Shown: in pieces, positions 18,681-27,902 of the stretch
Layout: the number at the start of each line of letters is the position of its first letter
How positions within the stretch are numbered: the first letter of the stretch is position 1
DNA from: JADFGZ01 sp965222345
GTDB lineage: Bacteria > Acidobacteriota > Terriglobia > 2-12-FULL-54-10
DNA length: 64,000 bases
Reading direction: 5' to 3'
Assembly: GCA_965222345.1 (NCBI GenBank)
Contig: CBDCTS010000006.1
Span: forward strand, 1-64,000
Made by a program: the position numbers and the translations under genes
The notes under the pieces: model-generated
Database searches by the model: none
The model's input: the letters and a program-made list of their open reading frames with translations, nothing else
What the model was told of the DNA's origin: nothing

Positions 18681-18688
18681 GAAAAGAA

Positions 18689-19568
18689 GGGGCTGCTGAG
18701 TTTGGCTACTAGCGTAACCGTTAACGGGGACCCCGTCGACGCGCCGCTGGTCTCTCGGTGGTTGGCCGATCATACCAACCTCCACGATGTGACGGTTCAG
18801 TTAAGCCGCTGGATCGTTGAATCACTCGATAGCCAAGAGGCGCTCGACTGGGCTATATCCAATGGAGCCGTGTTGCATACCCTACTCCGTCGGCAGATTC
18901 AGGCGAGATTGGAAGATGAGCAATGCCAGCCTCGGCCCGCCTTCCGCAAAATCTGGCGAGTGCTTGCGAACGACGGTTATGCGCATGCGCTCGCGGAAAA
19001 ACATCAGGGGGCTGACTTCGGCGACTGGGGACGCGTACGCTTGGCACCCGGCGCCGCTTATGCCACGCGATGTTTTTTGAACAGTCTGCGACCGATCCCG
19101 ATATTCACGGTCATGCCTGAGTATCTTCGGTACCCGCGAGACCCGGATCCGGAACGCCCCAGTGACTGGTGCGAAATTGATATCGATCTGATCGGCATTG
19201 AGTACGATGACCATATGGAAAGCTTCCGGGAGCGCTCCGAAGATTGGGAAGGCTCCTTGGCCGCTATGGCGGACGAGCTGACAACACGTCTGCGCGAAGC
19301 CATGGACTGGCTTCGTGAGTTCGATCTGGCCACGGCAGACAGGGACAACACGTACATTAAATATCCGTCCATCAGCCCGCACGAACAGAACACGCACACC
19401 CCTATCTGGACACAACTCATCGCGCTAACCAGGGACTCCTACGACGCGCTTATCTCCGCCGGGCACGACGGTTCCGCCATGCGCCTCGTGCGACGATGGC
19501 AATCGCTGCCCTATCCGGTCTTCCGGCGCTTGGCGCTTTACGCCGTCGCGGGAGGCCGGAATGCATGA
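18689..19568 (+). pseudogene. Giant SIR2 protein, part 2 (central region)
   Basis: This continues the frame of the SIR2 domain beyond the ISL3 element, from GLLSLATSVTVNGDPVDAPL to LPYPVFRRLALYAVAGG. It is rich in helices and tryptophans and resembles the long sensor part of large SIR2 defence proteins; no catalytic motif is seen. It ends at a TGA that overlaps an ATG in the next frame. A single-base indel here would join it to part 3. Confidence 0.6.
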
Positions 19569-21333
19569 CGTGGATCTAGGGTTGGAAGTTCTTCTGGACG
19601 GTCCGCGACCGACATTGTGGGATATCCACACACAGCGCGAAGCGCTGAGATTTCTGAGAAAGCGTGGGCAGGATATTCGAGGAGAGCGCCTCGATAATCT
19701 CACCGAAGCGATTTTGAAAGGGCCGCCACGGCATCTGTATCGCGACGATCTCACGGACGATGAATGGATCAGTCTGCGAGACCACGAAATTCGCCTGCGG
19801 CTTTACAAACTGACGGAGTCTGGTACGACGCTGCCGACATTGGCCCAACAAGTTTATGACCGCATTCAGCGCGGCGGGCCATGGCAGCCGCGGGGCGATC
19901 ACTCGGAGGAATTCAGCGTATTCTCCGGCTCGGGCGGCTATGTTGACCAAAACGATGCCGCTGCGCGCGAAAACTTCGCCGACATGTCTATCGAGCGATT
20001 TATCCAATGGTCGGGAACCCAGACCAGCGAGCCTTGGAAATGGGGGGATTGGGACGGCGGCTGGGGCCAGTTCGCGGAAAACGATATTGAGGCGTCGGTG
20101 AAACTGCTGAAAGGCGCTGCGGACAACGAAATCTGGCCGATTCCCCCTTGGTGGAAGATTCTGGATGCGCTCGGACAGAAGGGAAAGGAAGACGTTGCGG
20201 AAACTATTAAGCACGAGGTCGCGGACCTCCTGGTCAATATGCCACCCGAGGAATTGGCCAAACTCGACTTTCAACCTGCAAGATGGCTCGAAGGCACATG
20301 GCAAAAGCTGGGGGAGAAACAGAGACGGGAACTGTGGGGGCGGATTTGGAGTGCCGCCTCGTTGCTGAACGAAGCCCCGCAAGGCGGTTTGAATTACGAC
20401 ACGCCGCTTAACCATACCGGCGGAATTCTGGGGTACATCCTTTACGAGGAAATGACAGGGTGTATCGTTAACGTTTCCGCTGGAGAAAACCCCGGTTTTC
20501 CCAACCGGCTGCGTCTGGACTTCGAGAAGATTGCCGTGGAAGATCATCTATCCGCCCAGTTGGCGCGGGTGCGCCTCGCCCCGATGCTCGCTTTTCTATA
20601 CCGTATAGACCCGGATTGGACCGAGTGCGCGTTCTTCCGCCGGATGGACCCAGACGATGAGGCGACATTCGATCCGCATCTATGGGAGGGATACATCCGG
20701 TTTGGGCGCTGGTCGACCGACCTTCTGAGAGCGTTCAAACCGTTGCTATTACGGACGCTTCAGGGTTCCGATCTAATCCCGGTAGAGGTCCGTCATCGTG
20801 GGGTCGGTCTGTTCGTCCATATGGCGGTTCCACCGGACCGTGGGATCGACATGAGTGAAGCCAAAAGCGCACTCTGGGGAGTGGGGACCGACGGGCTGCC
20901 CGCGGCCGCTGAAGCTCTTGGCGATATCCTACGAGGTGCGGGTGACAAATCCTTCGCGCTCTGGCGGGATACCGTCGGCCCTTGGTTCGCAGGGGTTTGG
21001 CCCAGGCGAACTCAAGATAGATCGAAGGATCTCTCGCATGCACTTGCCTGTATGGCAATGGATTCTGGGGACGCTTTCCCGGATGTGGTCAATGCGATCG
21101 AAGACATTCTGACGCCTGAGAAATTTAACGCCGCTCTTTATAATCTGAATCAGGCCACCGATCTTGTCAGCCGGTACCCAGATGCTGCCCTGATCTTGGC
21201 GGACAAGATTTTCGGTGATCATGGCCATGGTGACCGTGACTTATTGAGGAAGGTGCTGGAAGCTATATCGACGGCAAAGCCTAAGTTGAAGAGAACGGAC
21301 TCCTTTAAACGTCTTACCAGTGAGGCTGAATGA
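19561..21333 (+). pseudogene. Giant SIR2 protein, part 3 (C-terminal region)
   Basis: A 590-codon frame that overlaps the end of part 2 by 8 bp and reads on with the same kind of helical sensor sequence (LWDIHTQREALRFLRKRG onward). The phrase PVFRRLALYA directly before, followed by LEVLL and WDIHTQRE, is what I would expect in one continuous solenoid, so I favour a frameshift. Two translationally coupled genes remain possible because the ATG overlap is typical of coupling. No enzyme motif is visible; the C-terminus (KRTDSFKRLTSEAE) looks natural. Confidence 0.55.
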
Positions 21334-21536
21334 TCGTATCGAAATCCTGGGCAACATGACCGAAGACGAACAGCAGGAACTGCTCGGCACGGTAGCCGAG
21401 GCCCACGCCGGCCTGTCCGAGGTCGTCTTCAAGTTGAGGGCACCGAAGCAGGCTCCGGGAGGTCGGCCTCACAGTGGCGAGGGATCCGTCACTCACCGCC
21501 GCCAGCCACTAAAATCCCAGAAGAGAGACGGCCTGC

Positions 21537-21672
21537 TCATGAGCCCCCGGCGGCGTCGAGATCGCGAAGCGATTGCTCCGCCTGGGCCACTAGGCTTGCA
21601 TTGTTGGTGTTCCGCGCTAGTGCGAGGGCGGTTTTGATGTCCTTTCGCGCCTCGGCCTTGAGTTTCAAACCG
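21537..21672 (-). pseudogene. TPR-protein C-terminal fragment
   Basis: The minus strand reads LKAEARKDIKTALALARNTN then NASLVAQAEQSLRDLDAAG and a stop, a TPR-like helical pair at the end of a protein. The upstream part is out of frame and lost. Confidence 0.4.
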
Positions 21673-21730
21673 CCCTTTTGCCTCGCTCAGTGAGTATTTT
21701 CGTGAGGCCATCTTGGATTACCTTGGTCCG

Positions 21731-22057
21731 TCACTCCGTTCGTGTTCGTCGCCGAATCTTGACCTCCACCACCGCCCCCAGGGCCGTTGCGTAGCGCGCC
21801 AGCGTGCGCAGCTCGTAGTTTGTTGCGGTGCCCGTCTCGAGTTGGGCGATTGCCGACTGCGACACGCCCAACATTTTCCCGAGCTTCGCCTGGGAGACCT
21901 TCCGCGCCTTGCGGAGTTCGGCCAACTTGTCGCCGATCTCCAGCTGGGCCACCTCCGTATCCACCTTGGCCCGGAACGCCGGGTCGGCGTCGAGCATTTC
22001 GGTAATCCACGTCGCCGGCTCTGTCACTGGGCCGGCCCGCTTCGCCGTCTGCGTCAT
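21731..22057 (-). CDS. Xre/HigA-family antitoxin
   Basis: A 108-residue protein with a helix-turn-helix at residues 60-100 (LRKARKVSQAKLGKMLGVSQ then SAIAQLET). The start at 22057 is chosen because GGAGG lies six bases upstream; the frame is open a little further to 22084. It follows the toxin gene by 37 bp. As antitoxin it should neutralise the toxin and repress the operon by binding the palindrome in front of the toxin. Confidence 0.85.
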   Translation of the reverse strand: MTQTAKRAGPVTEPATWITEMLDADPAFRAKVDTEVAQLEIGDKLAELRKARKVSQAKLGKMLGVSQSAIAQLETGTATNYELRTLARYATALGAVVEVKIRRRTRTE

Positions 22058-22094
22058 GTCGTCCTCCGTTGTCCGCTCTCCCAAATCGTCGTCG

Positions 22095-22430
22095 CTACCC
22101 GTCCTGAACTTCCTGCAGCCGCGTCCGCATCAGCCGGAGCACCGATGTCGGGATGCTCTGCCGCTTCTTCACGATGGCGCCAAGCAGCACGATACGGCGG
22201 CCAGGCCGGAACGTGAAGAAGATGCGGACTCCGTGCCGTCGCCCCCGCAACTCGAACAGCCCGTCATCAAGGTTCTTGGTATGCGGCTTGCGCAGCGTGT
22301 TCCCGTGTTCCGTCAGGCGCACCAGCAAGGCCACGGCTTCGACACGGGCCGGTTCGGGCAGGTCCGTCACGAAGCGTTGGACCGGGCGTTCGCCAGTAGC
22401 GGTGCAGTAGTGCGCGACGTCCCACGACAC
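22095..22430 (-). CDS. HigB/RelE-superfamily toxin (phage Gp49-like)
   Basis: A 111-residue basic protein of the Gp49-like RelE group: DLPEPARVEAVALLVRL, KNLDDGLFELRGRRHGVRIFF, then RIVLLGAIVKKRQ, where the arginines and lysines of the RNase active site would lie. Toxin-first order with a downstream Xre antitoxin is that of HigBA. It would cut mRNA on the ribosome when unopposed. Confidence 0.85.
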   Translation of the reverse strand: MSWDVAHYCTATGERPVQRFVTDLPEPARVEAVALLVRLTEHGNTLRKPHTKNLDDGLFELRGRRHGVRIFFTFRPGRRIVLLGAIVKKRQSIPTSVLRLMRTRLQEVQDG

Positions 22431-22440
22431 ATATAGTATA

Positions 22441-22456
22441 ATAAGTTATAACTTAT
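22441..22456. promoter_or_regulatory. Operator palindrome of the first HigBA pair
   Basis: ATAAGTTATAACTTAT is a perfect 16-bp palindrome 11 bp upstream of the toxin start, overlapping the AT-rich promoter (TATAGTATAATA). This is the expected operator for the antitoxin. Confidence 0.65.
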
Positions 22457-22498
22457 CTAATGTCAAAAGTTGACGACAGCGGTAACTGACCTGCCCCC

Positions 22499-22840
22499 AT
22501 GCCAACACGGCCTCGGCCACGCTCCGGATCGCGCTTGCCTGGGATCCGCTCATCCGGTCTGAGTGGCCCTGTGAAAGTGCTCCGCGAAGCCTCGCCCCAG
22601 GCGCTGCAACACTTCACCCGCTTCGATCAGGTGGACCAGCTTGTTGGGGCCAGCGAAGCAGACGCCGACACAGGCTTCATGGCACGGCTGCTGGCGCTGT
22701 GCAGCCTGCCCTGCACCAACCCCGACGCACTTGGCCCAGGATTACAAGACGCTCGCCACGACGTTACGCGGGCGCTCGAGGTGATGCTCCACGCCGTCCG
22801 GGGACGCGGGCCGGAGCGGGGCTTTGGCCCGAGCCGCTAG
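22499..22840 (+). pseudogene. Plasmid RepA N-terminal fragment
   Basis: Codons for GPVKVLREASPQALQHFTRF then DQVDQLVGASEAD and FMARLLALCSLPCTNP match the N-terminus of the intact Rep at 27903. After CTNP the homology stops. The adjoining bases in another frame encode LAQDYKTLATTL, which resembles an IS5-type transposase tail, so the truncation was probably caused by a now-deleted insertion sequence. Confidence 0.7.
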
Positions 22841-22899
22841 ACGCGCTCTCGGTGCAGTGGGACGCAGACAGGCGTCATCAAGCCGGCTAGGACCAGGAC

Positions 22900-25434
22900 A
22901 TGACGAACGCAATGGAAAAGTCACCTCTATGGCAGAGGACCTTCGCGGAGTTCAACGACTCCGATGTCACCCGACTGGTCACATCTCTTCGTAGCGCCCG
23001 CGACCGTGTTGGCCACCTAACGTCAAGAATCGCAGCTAGTCTGCCAAGTCTGACGATGCACGACTTATCGCACCTGGACGGTCTCTGGACCGTCGCTGGC
23101 ACGATCTCCGGTGAAGATTTCGCTTTCAACCCGCTCGAAGGGTATCTATTTGGGAGCGCTGTCCTATTGCACGACGCCGCGCTCTGCTTTGAAGCCTATT
23201 CGGGAGGCCAGCCGGCCGTGCGGGAGACGGTTCAGTGGAAGGATGCGTACAACAGACGGAAGACCAATCAGGGCGTCAACATTGACGCCGTCGATTTCGA
23301 AGCCCTCAGGAGCCTACACGCGAAGGGAGCGGCAAGCCTTGCGACCAAACTGTGGGACGCCGAGAAAAACCCACAATACATCATCGACGACGCCGACCTG
23401 AGAACTCAGTATGGACCGCTGATTGGGGAAATTGCATCTTCGCATCACTGGAACATAGACCAAGTCGCGGAGCGGTTCTCGGTTCGGCGGCCACCGGCGG
23501 AGTTCCTTCCCCAAGGTTGGACAGCAGATCCACTCAAGGTTGCGTGCCTGCTGAGAGCCGCCGACGCCGGACACATGGACTCGTCTAGGGCACCGACTTT
23601 TCTGCTCAAGATTCTCGATATGAATTCCATCTCAGAGGCCCACTGGGTGGCACAGAACCATCTCGGTCAACTGACCGTCAAGGATGACGACTCGACGCAA
23701 CTCGTCGTGGCGTCCACGGCACCTTTCCGGCAGGACGAGGCACCAGGATGGTGGGTCGCTTTTGACTTGGTGGCCCAACTCGACAAGGAGCTTAAGCACT
23801 GCAATGCCGTTCTCACCTCGGCGACAGGGCCCAAACGATCCTTCGCCTGCGAAGGCGTCGCAGCAGCAGGCAATGCGAAAGAGCTCGCGAGGTACATTGA
23901 GACGGACGGATGGGAACCGACCAATTCGTCCGTGCATGTGTCAGACGTTACCGCCTTGGTGAGCAGGCTCGGCGGTGAGCAGTTGTATGGCACCGACGCG
24001 GACCGTCTCGCGATCGCATTGCGCGAAATGGTCCAGAACGCCGCGGACGCTATATCCGCAAGACGCGTGATCGGTACGGACCCAAGCTTCGAAGGCAATA
24101 TCAGAATTCGGCTTCGCCGCGCGAATGGTCGCTACGTTCTGCAGGTCGACGATGACGGAGTGGGGATGTCACCCACAACGCTGTCCGATGACCTCTTGGA
24201 CTTCGGCAAGAGCTTCTGGGCAAGCGAACGCGCCTCACGCGAGTTCCCGGGAATACATGCCGCCAGACACTCCCCGAGAGGCCGTTTTGGAATCGGCTTC
24301 TTCTCGATCTTCATGGCCGCGACTCGCGTGCACGTATTTTCCAGGCGATTCGACAAAGGCTTGGAAGATGTCCGGTGCCTCTCGTTCGACAACGGTCTTT
24401 CGCTGCGTCCAACTCTCACCGCGCGAAAACCGGCGGACCTCGGAATGGACGTCTGCACGCGAGTGGAACTGGTGCTCAAGCCGGAAGTGCTCTCCGATCC
24501 CGACAAGATCGAGATTCCGTGCAACGTCCTTGGCCACCAGAACTTTCACGTGCCGTTCACGAGCTACGTGGCGGCATTGGTGAGCGGGATTGACGTTCTC
24601 ATTTCCGTTAGAACGAATGGTGCGCGTACTCAGGTGCACAAGGGCTTCCCTCCGAATCCTGGGGATCGAGCCAAATGGCTTCGTACTCTCTCGTATGTCT
24701 CGGCTGGAGTAAATCGCCGGGCGGCGGCGCTCGTCGACGCCGTGACACCCCGGCTACGCAAGATTCGTGACGGCAACACCTGCTACGGCTTAGCGGCGAT
24801 AAGTATCTCTGAAGCCAATCAGTGTGACTTTCTGTCGACCAATGCCGTCGGTGGGCTCACCGTCGTCCCCGGTGGCGGCAAATCGTTTGTCGGCCTGATC
24901 GACCATCTGCCGAAGAACGCAAAGCGCGACCCCGGAGAGATAGCTGCACCAAGAAGCGCCGTCCAAGCTTGGCTGTCGGAGCAAGTCGACTTGCTGGATG
25001 GTCGCCTCTCGCCCGTCGAGTCTGTCGTGGCGAGCTCCTCGCTATGTTACTTCGACTACGATCCAATCGACGTGCTGCAAGGAATCATAGTCATAACCCC
25101 GACGGGAGGTGACTTTTGGCGCCTCCAAGACCTCTCGGTCTTGCTCCGTGCCGGCAACAGGTTGGGGTTTCGAGTTTCCAAGCATGGCACGCCATACTTG
25201 GACCAGTTCGGTGAACAACAAACGATCGACGGTTTTGTTACTTGCATCGCCATGGGGACCGGGAAGTTCATTGTGGCCGCGATGTCAGCGTCTGGGCCAA
25301 CGCAACCGAAGTCTCTAATCGGTGTTATCCATCGGGCCTTGGTAGCTCAAGGCGCCAATCCAACGTGGACGACACACCCGGACAGGTATCAAAGCCTATT
25401 TGACAGATGCCATTGCCTTGAAGTGCGGATATGA
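22900..25434 (+). CDS. HD-like plus GHKL (Hsp90-type) ATPase protein
   Basis: An intact 844-residue protein. Residues 50-270 contain LTMHDLSHLDGLW and LLHDAALCF, the histidine-aspartate pairs of an HD-like phosphohydrolase fold, later SSHHWNIDQ and LLRAADAGHMD. From about residue 340 it has a GHKL ATPase domain: REMVQNAADAISAR (N box), VDDDGVGMS (G1) and GRFGIGFFSIFM (G2), as in Hsp90, MORC and MutL. The C-terminal 250 residues are unassigned. The HD part could cut a nucleotide or nucleic acid and the ATPase act as a clamp or switch. It sits between two toxin-antitoxin pairs and convergent to an HEPN-like gene, a defence-type setting; its substrate is unknown. Confidence 0.72.
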   Translation: MTNAMEKSPLWQRTFAEFNDSDVTRLVTSLRSARDRVGHLTSRIAASLPSLTMHDLSHLDGLWTVAGTISGEDFAFNPLEGYLFGSAVLLHDAALCFEAYSGGQPAVRETVQWKDAYNRRKTNQGVNIDAVDFEALRSLHAKGAASLATKLWDAEKNPQYIIDDADLRTQYGPLIGEIASSHHWNIDQVAERFSVRRPPAEFLPQGWTADPLKVACLLRAADAGHMDSSRAPTFLLKILDMNSISEAHWVAQNHLGQLTVKDDDSTQLVVASTAPFRQDEAPGWWVAFDLVAQLDKELKHCNAVLTSATGPKRSFACEGVAAAGNAKELARYIETDGWEPTNSSVHVSDVTALVSRLGGEQLYGTDADRLAIALREMVQNAADAISARRVIGTDPSFEGNIRIRLRRANGRYVLQVDDDGVGMSPTTLSDDLLDFGKSFWASERASREFPGIHAARHSPRGRFGIGFFSIFMAATRVHVFSRRFDKGLEDVRCLSFDNGLSLRPTLTARKPADLGMDVCTRVELVLKPEVLSDPDKIEIPCNVLGHQNFHVPFTSYVAALVSGIDVLISVRTNGARTQVHKGFPPNPGDRAKWLRTLSYVSAGVNRRAAALVDAVTPRLRKIRDGNTCYGLAAISISEANQCDFLSTNAVGGLTVVPGGGKSFVGLIDHLPKNAKRDPGEIAAPRSAVQAWLSEQVDLLDGRLSPVESVVASSSLCYFDYDPIDVLQGIIVITPTGGDFWRLQDLSVLLRAGNRLGFRVSKHGTPYLDQFGEQQTIDGFVTCIAMGTGKFIVAAMSASGPTQPKSLIGVIHRALVAQGANPTWTTHPDRYQSLFDRCHCLEVRI

Positions 25435-25439
25435 CCAGG

Positions 25440-25771
25440 CCGAGGAAAGGCGACCAGTCGCTCGGTGGTCTCCCTGTTCAGCGCCTGGACCTGTACCTGG
25501 TAGCTCTGGTCAGCGGTCAGGCTGGTGTTCGAGCCGGAGGCCGCCCTATTCGACCCGATCAACATTGCATAAAGGTATCGCTAATCACATTGGTTTTGCA
25601 ATACCGTTTCGCAACGCCTAAGTTCTTGAAAACACATTCGGCCCCGGATCGTTGCAAAACCGTTCCTTTCTGCAATCCCTCCTGGTGTGAACCCGCCGCA
25701 AAAATTCTCGCTGGAGCCTGGGTGCTCGCCCAAGCCGAGCAGGATCCTGATACCGCCAACTGCAAACCATG
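25440..25771. other. Gene-poor interval between convergent genes
   Basis: A 114-codon frame at 25431 crosses this stretch but its translation has no recognisable domain and is cysteine- and proline-rich like random high-GC sequence. An AT-richer patch near 25560-25680 has imperfect repeats of TTGCAA. I see no supported gene, tRNA or terminator. Confidence 0.4.
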
Positions 25772-26404
25772 TTAGGCGGCGATCCGCGCCGCAAACTCGC
25801 GCACGCCGACCAGTAGATTTCGCACTTGGTCTGCGTTGTACTCATCGTATTTTCCATGTGCAGCCTTGTTTCTCAGGTCAAGCCAAGCCGTGACGTTCTT
25901 TTGATCGAGTTTGCTGTAGACGTCTGCGAACGCCAAATCGTTATTCATCGAGTCAGCCTTCTTGGGCTTGCCCGACATCTGCAACGGGATACCCCGGCTC
26001 TGGCAAAGGCTTCGGAGGTGATCTTCCAGGACACCGCCCACAAGCACAGCGCAAGGGTCTTTGTAGCCTTGTTCAAGGAGGTGTTCGGCCATCTCCAGGA
26101 AGTCAGCAAACACCTCTGCGCGAACCAGACTCTGAAATTTGGAAAGGTATCCAGCATCATAGTCACGTCGAAGGGCTCGGAGTGCACCGGCCTTATTCGC
26201 CATGGTGCGAGACATCCATTCTCGGTACGGCGAGGTGGCGGGAGCGAGGCGGTCCAACGTGGTCGCCAGAATGGTATCGACCTCTGCGTAGAGCGACGGT
26301 CCCAGGTCTGAGAGATCGTCGTACTCCGCCTTCGCTCGGTGTGTAGACCAGAATTCGAGCGCCGCGTCTATTTGCTTCAAGATTTCCTGCTTGGTTTGTT
26401 CCAC
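25772..26404 (-). CDS. HEPN-like protein (DUF4145-type)
   Basis: A 210-residue helical protein. The C-terminal third contains LDLRNKAAHGKYDEY, an RxxxxH motif in the position typical of HEPN RNases and of DUF4145-like proteins. Before it, FADFLEMAEHLLEQGYKDPC and VLVGGVLEDHLRSLCQSRG resemble the conserved helices of that group. The GTG at 26404 is taken as start because GGGGAGAG precedes it; the open frame reaches 26452, but a 26-bp palindrome lies in that extension. An RNase or abortive-infection role is possible; RNase activity is not established by the motif alone. Confidence 0.6.
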   Translation of the reverse strand: MEQTKQEILKQIDAALEFWSTHRAKAEYDDLSDLGPSLYAEVDTILATTLDRLAPATSPYREWMSRTMANKAGALRALRRDYDAGYLSKFQSLVRAEVFADFLEMAEHLLEQGYKDPCAVLVGGVLEDHLRSLCQSRGIPLQMSGKPKKADSMNNDLAFADVYSKLDQKNVTAWLDLRNKAAHGKYDEYNADQVRNLLVGVREFAARIAA

Positions 26405-26424
26405 CGTCTCTCCCCACAAGGCCT

Positions 26425-26450
26425 GGAGTCGGCCAGATCTGGCCGACTCC
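26425..26450. promoter_or_regulatory. 26-bp perfect palindrome upstream of the HEPN-like gene
   Basis: The half-site GGAGTCGGCCAGA is followed directly by its exact inverted copy, giving a 26-base dyad centred on AGATCT. It lies 21 bases before the proposed GTG start and could be an operator; as RNA it would fold into a long hairpin. Confidence 0.55.
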
Positions 26451-26452
26451 AC

Positions 26453-26760
26453 AACGATCTGACCTGCCTGCCGTTTTTTCGGACCAGTGATTTACTGGAA
26501 AACAGCGCCGGTCGGGATTCTCAGTTTGTGTCCGTGGTCGTCCTGGTCAGCGCGAGCCGACATCGCCGGCGGCGGGGGTGGGAACGGTGGTGAGATCGTC
26601 CACGCCCGCCCCCCGCTGGGCTCACTCATCTGGTCATCACGCTCCCAGATAGCGGCTGGAACCGGGCGATCCGTCACAAGCGCATAGCCTAAAGGCCTTC
26701 CATGTCGAACATGTCGAAATAATCCAATCCTCGGGCTGCCGTAGCCAGTGATGGCAGCTA
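26453..26760. other. Interval without a supported gene
   Basis: The sequence lies between the HEPN-like gene and the second HigBA pair, which are divergently transcribed. It presumably carries both promoters. A long minus-strand frame here is an antisense shadow of the toxin gene and its flank. Confidence 0.4.
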
Positions 26761-26761
26761 T

Positions 26762-26784
26762 AGTGTAACATTTAATGTTACACT
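26762..26784. promoter_or_regulatory. Operator palindrome of the second HigBA pair
   Basis: AGTGTAACATT and its exact inverted copy AATGTTACACT flank a single T, eight bases before the toxin ATG. The position fits antitoxin-mediated autorepression. Confidence 0.7.
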
Positions 26785-26791
26785 TCCTTTT

Positions 26792-27070
26792 ATGATCAAG
26801 GGGTTCGCTTCTAAGGTCCTTAGGAGGGCGTTTGAAGATGGAAACTACCGGAGGATCAACCCTCAATGGAGGGCCAGGGTTGAACTTCTTCTGGACGCAT
26901 TGGACGCAGCAGAGAAAGTGGAAGACTTGAACCTCCTGACGCTCGGCACCCACCCGCTGAAGGGCAATCGAAAGGGTGAGTGGGGAATGACCGTGACGAA
27001 GAACTGGAGGATTACCTTCAGATTCGAGGCGGGAGACGCCGTCGAGGTAGACCTGGAAGATTATCACTAG
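26792..27070 (+). CDS. higB: HigB toxin (RelE superfamily)
   Basis: A 92-residue HigB-1-type mRNA endonuclease: MIKGFASKVLRRAFEDG, LDALDAAEKVEDLNLL, HPLKGNRKGEWGMTVTKNWR and ITFRFEAGDAVEVDLEDYH follow the HigB pattern to the end of the fold. The antitoxin follows after 15 bp. Sequence is unrelated to the toxin at 22.1 kb. Confidence 0.93.
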   Translation: MIKGFASKVLRRAFEDGNYRRINPQWRARVELLLDALDAAEKVEDLNLLTLGTHPLKGNRKGEWGMTVTKNWRITFRFEAGDAVEVDLEDYH

Positions 27071-27085
27071 AACGGAGGGCGTGGC

Positions 27086-27388
27086 ATGGCTAGAAATCTG
27101 GAGAGGCGGCCGACGCATCCAGGCAGGTTGCTACGGGGCGAGATCGAGGCTCGGGAACTCAATCAAGGGCAGGTGGCGGATCTTGTCGGTGTCGGGCGCA
27201 GGACCATTAACGAGATTTGCCAAGGACGAAGACCGATGAGCACTGACATGGCGCACCGGATCGGGAAGCTCTTCGGCAACGGTCCGACGCTCTGGGTCAA
27301 CATGCAGAAGGCGATTGACATGTGGGACGCTGAGCGCGAGCACTCGACAGACTACGCAAAGATTCAGACCTTGGAGATAGCACGATAA
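27086..27388 (+). CDS. higA: HigA antitoxin (Xre family)
   Basis: A 100-residue protein beginning with RRPTHPGRLLRGEIEARELN and a helix-turn-helix QVADLVGVGRRTINEICQGR, then LFGNGPTLWVNMQKAIDMWD, which is the classical HigA arrangement. GGAGG is placed ahead of the ATG. It is the DNA-binding repressor and antidote for HigB. Confidence 0.93.
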   Translation: MARNLERRPTHPGRLLRGEIEARELNQGQVADLVGVGRRTINEICQGRRPMSTDMAHRIGKLFGNGPTLWVNMQKAIDMWDAEREHSTDYAKIQTLEIAR

Positions 27389-27444
27389 AGGTTGTTATCG
27401 TTCTATGTCTCAGGATCGCCCGGTTTCGTCTTCTTGAACCCCCT

Positions 27445-27682
27445 TTCCCCTCGCCCTGGATGATTCCAGATCGGTCCTCGCCGTCAAGGGTTCGCTGCGC
27501 CGCTTCGCGCCCTGGACCGTTGCGGGACGATCTGGAGAGACGCGCTGTTCACGAGGGGAAAGGGGGGGGCGGGCGTGTGGACGGGCAGAAAGGGAACCTT
27601 TCGGTCATACCAGCCGCCTTGAGCCGTAGCCGAGGGGCGCTGTCACCCGTAGGGCCGTAGCGCAGCGTAGGAGCCGCGCCTG
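27445..27682. repeat. Long inverted repeat, left arm
   Basis: Read in reverse complement this segment matches 33139-33365 and then the flank just left of the group II intron (to about 32488). Shared landmarks include GATGATTCCAGATCGG, GATCTGGAGAGACGCGC, a run of G/C around a GGGCGGG core, and GCTACGGCCCTACGGG. It contains no gene. The arm carries the intact site CTCCTACGC/TGCGCTACGG, uninterrupted by the intron. Confidence 0.8.
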
Positions 27683-27902
27683 CCAAGCGCATTCCGAATC
27701 GTTCCCATATATTGCCTAGCACTCAACGCCGGCATCCGGGTTGCCCGTCCGAACGAACCTCGCTTGACCAGCGACCTCCCACCGCGCCAGCTGCGAGCAG
27801 AGCTCCTCGAAAGCCCCCTCCGCTGCCTCCGGTTGGTATTGTGGGGCCGCGTCGGCGCTGAACGCGCGCCCCTTCTATCCGGGGAACATGGGAGAATAAG
27901 GC

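Noticed and set aside
17772..18688. Long plus-strand frame covering the ISL3 transposase in another frame
   Set aside because: Inside the element it is a shadow of the transposase; only the part after 18688 is native coding sequence.
21320..21637. Frame starting inside the end of the giant SIR2 region (contains MTEDEQQELLGTVAEAH)
   Set aside because: The first 40 codons look coding-like, perhaps a gene scrap, but the remainder is low-quality and no family is evident.
25431..25775. 114-codon frame after the HD-GHKL gene
   Set aside because: No domain, unusual cysteine-rich tail and no convincing start context; listed only as a gene-poor interval.
26492..27118. 208-codon minus-strand frame over the HigB gene
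   Set aside because: Antisense to a clearly recognised toxin and to its operator; composition is not protein-like.
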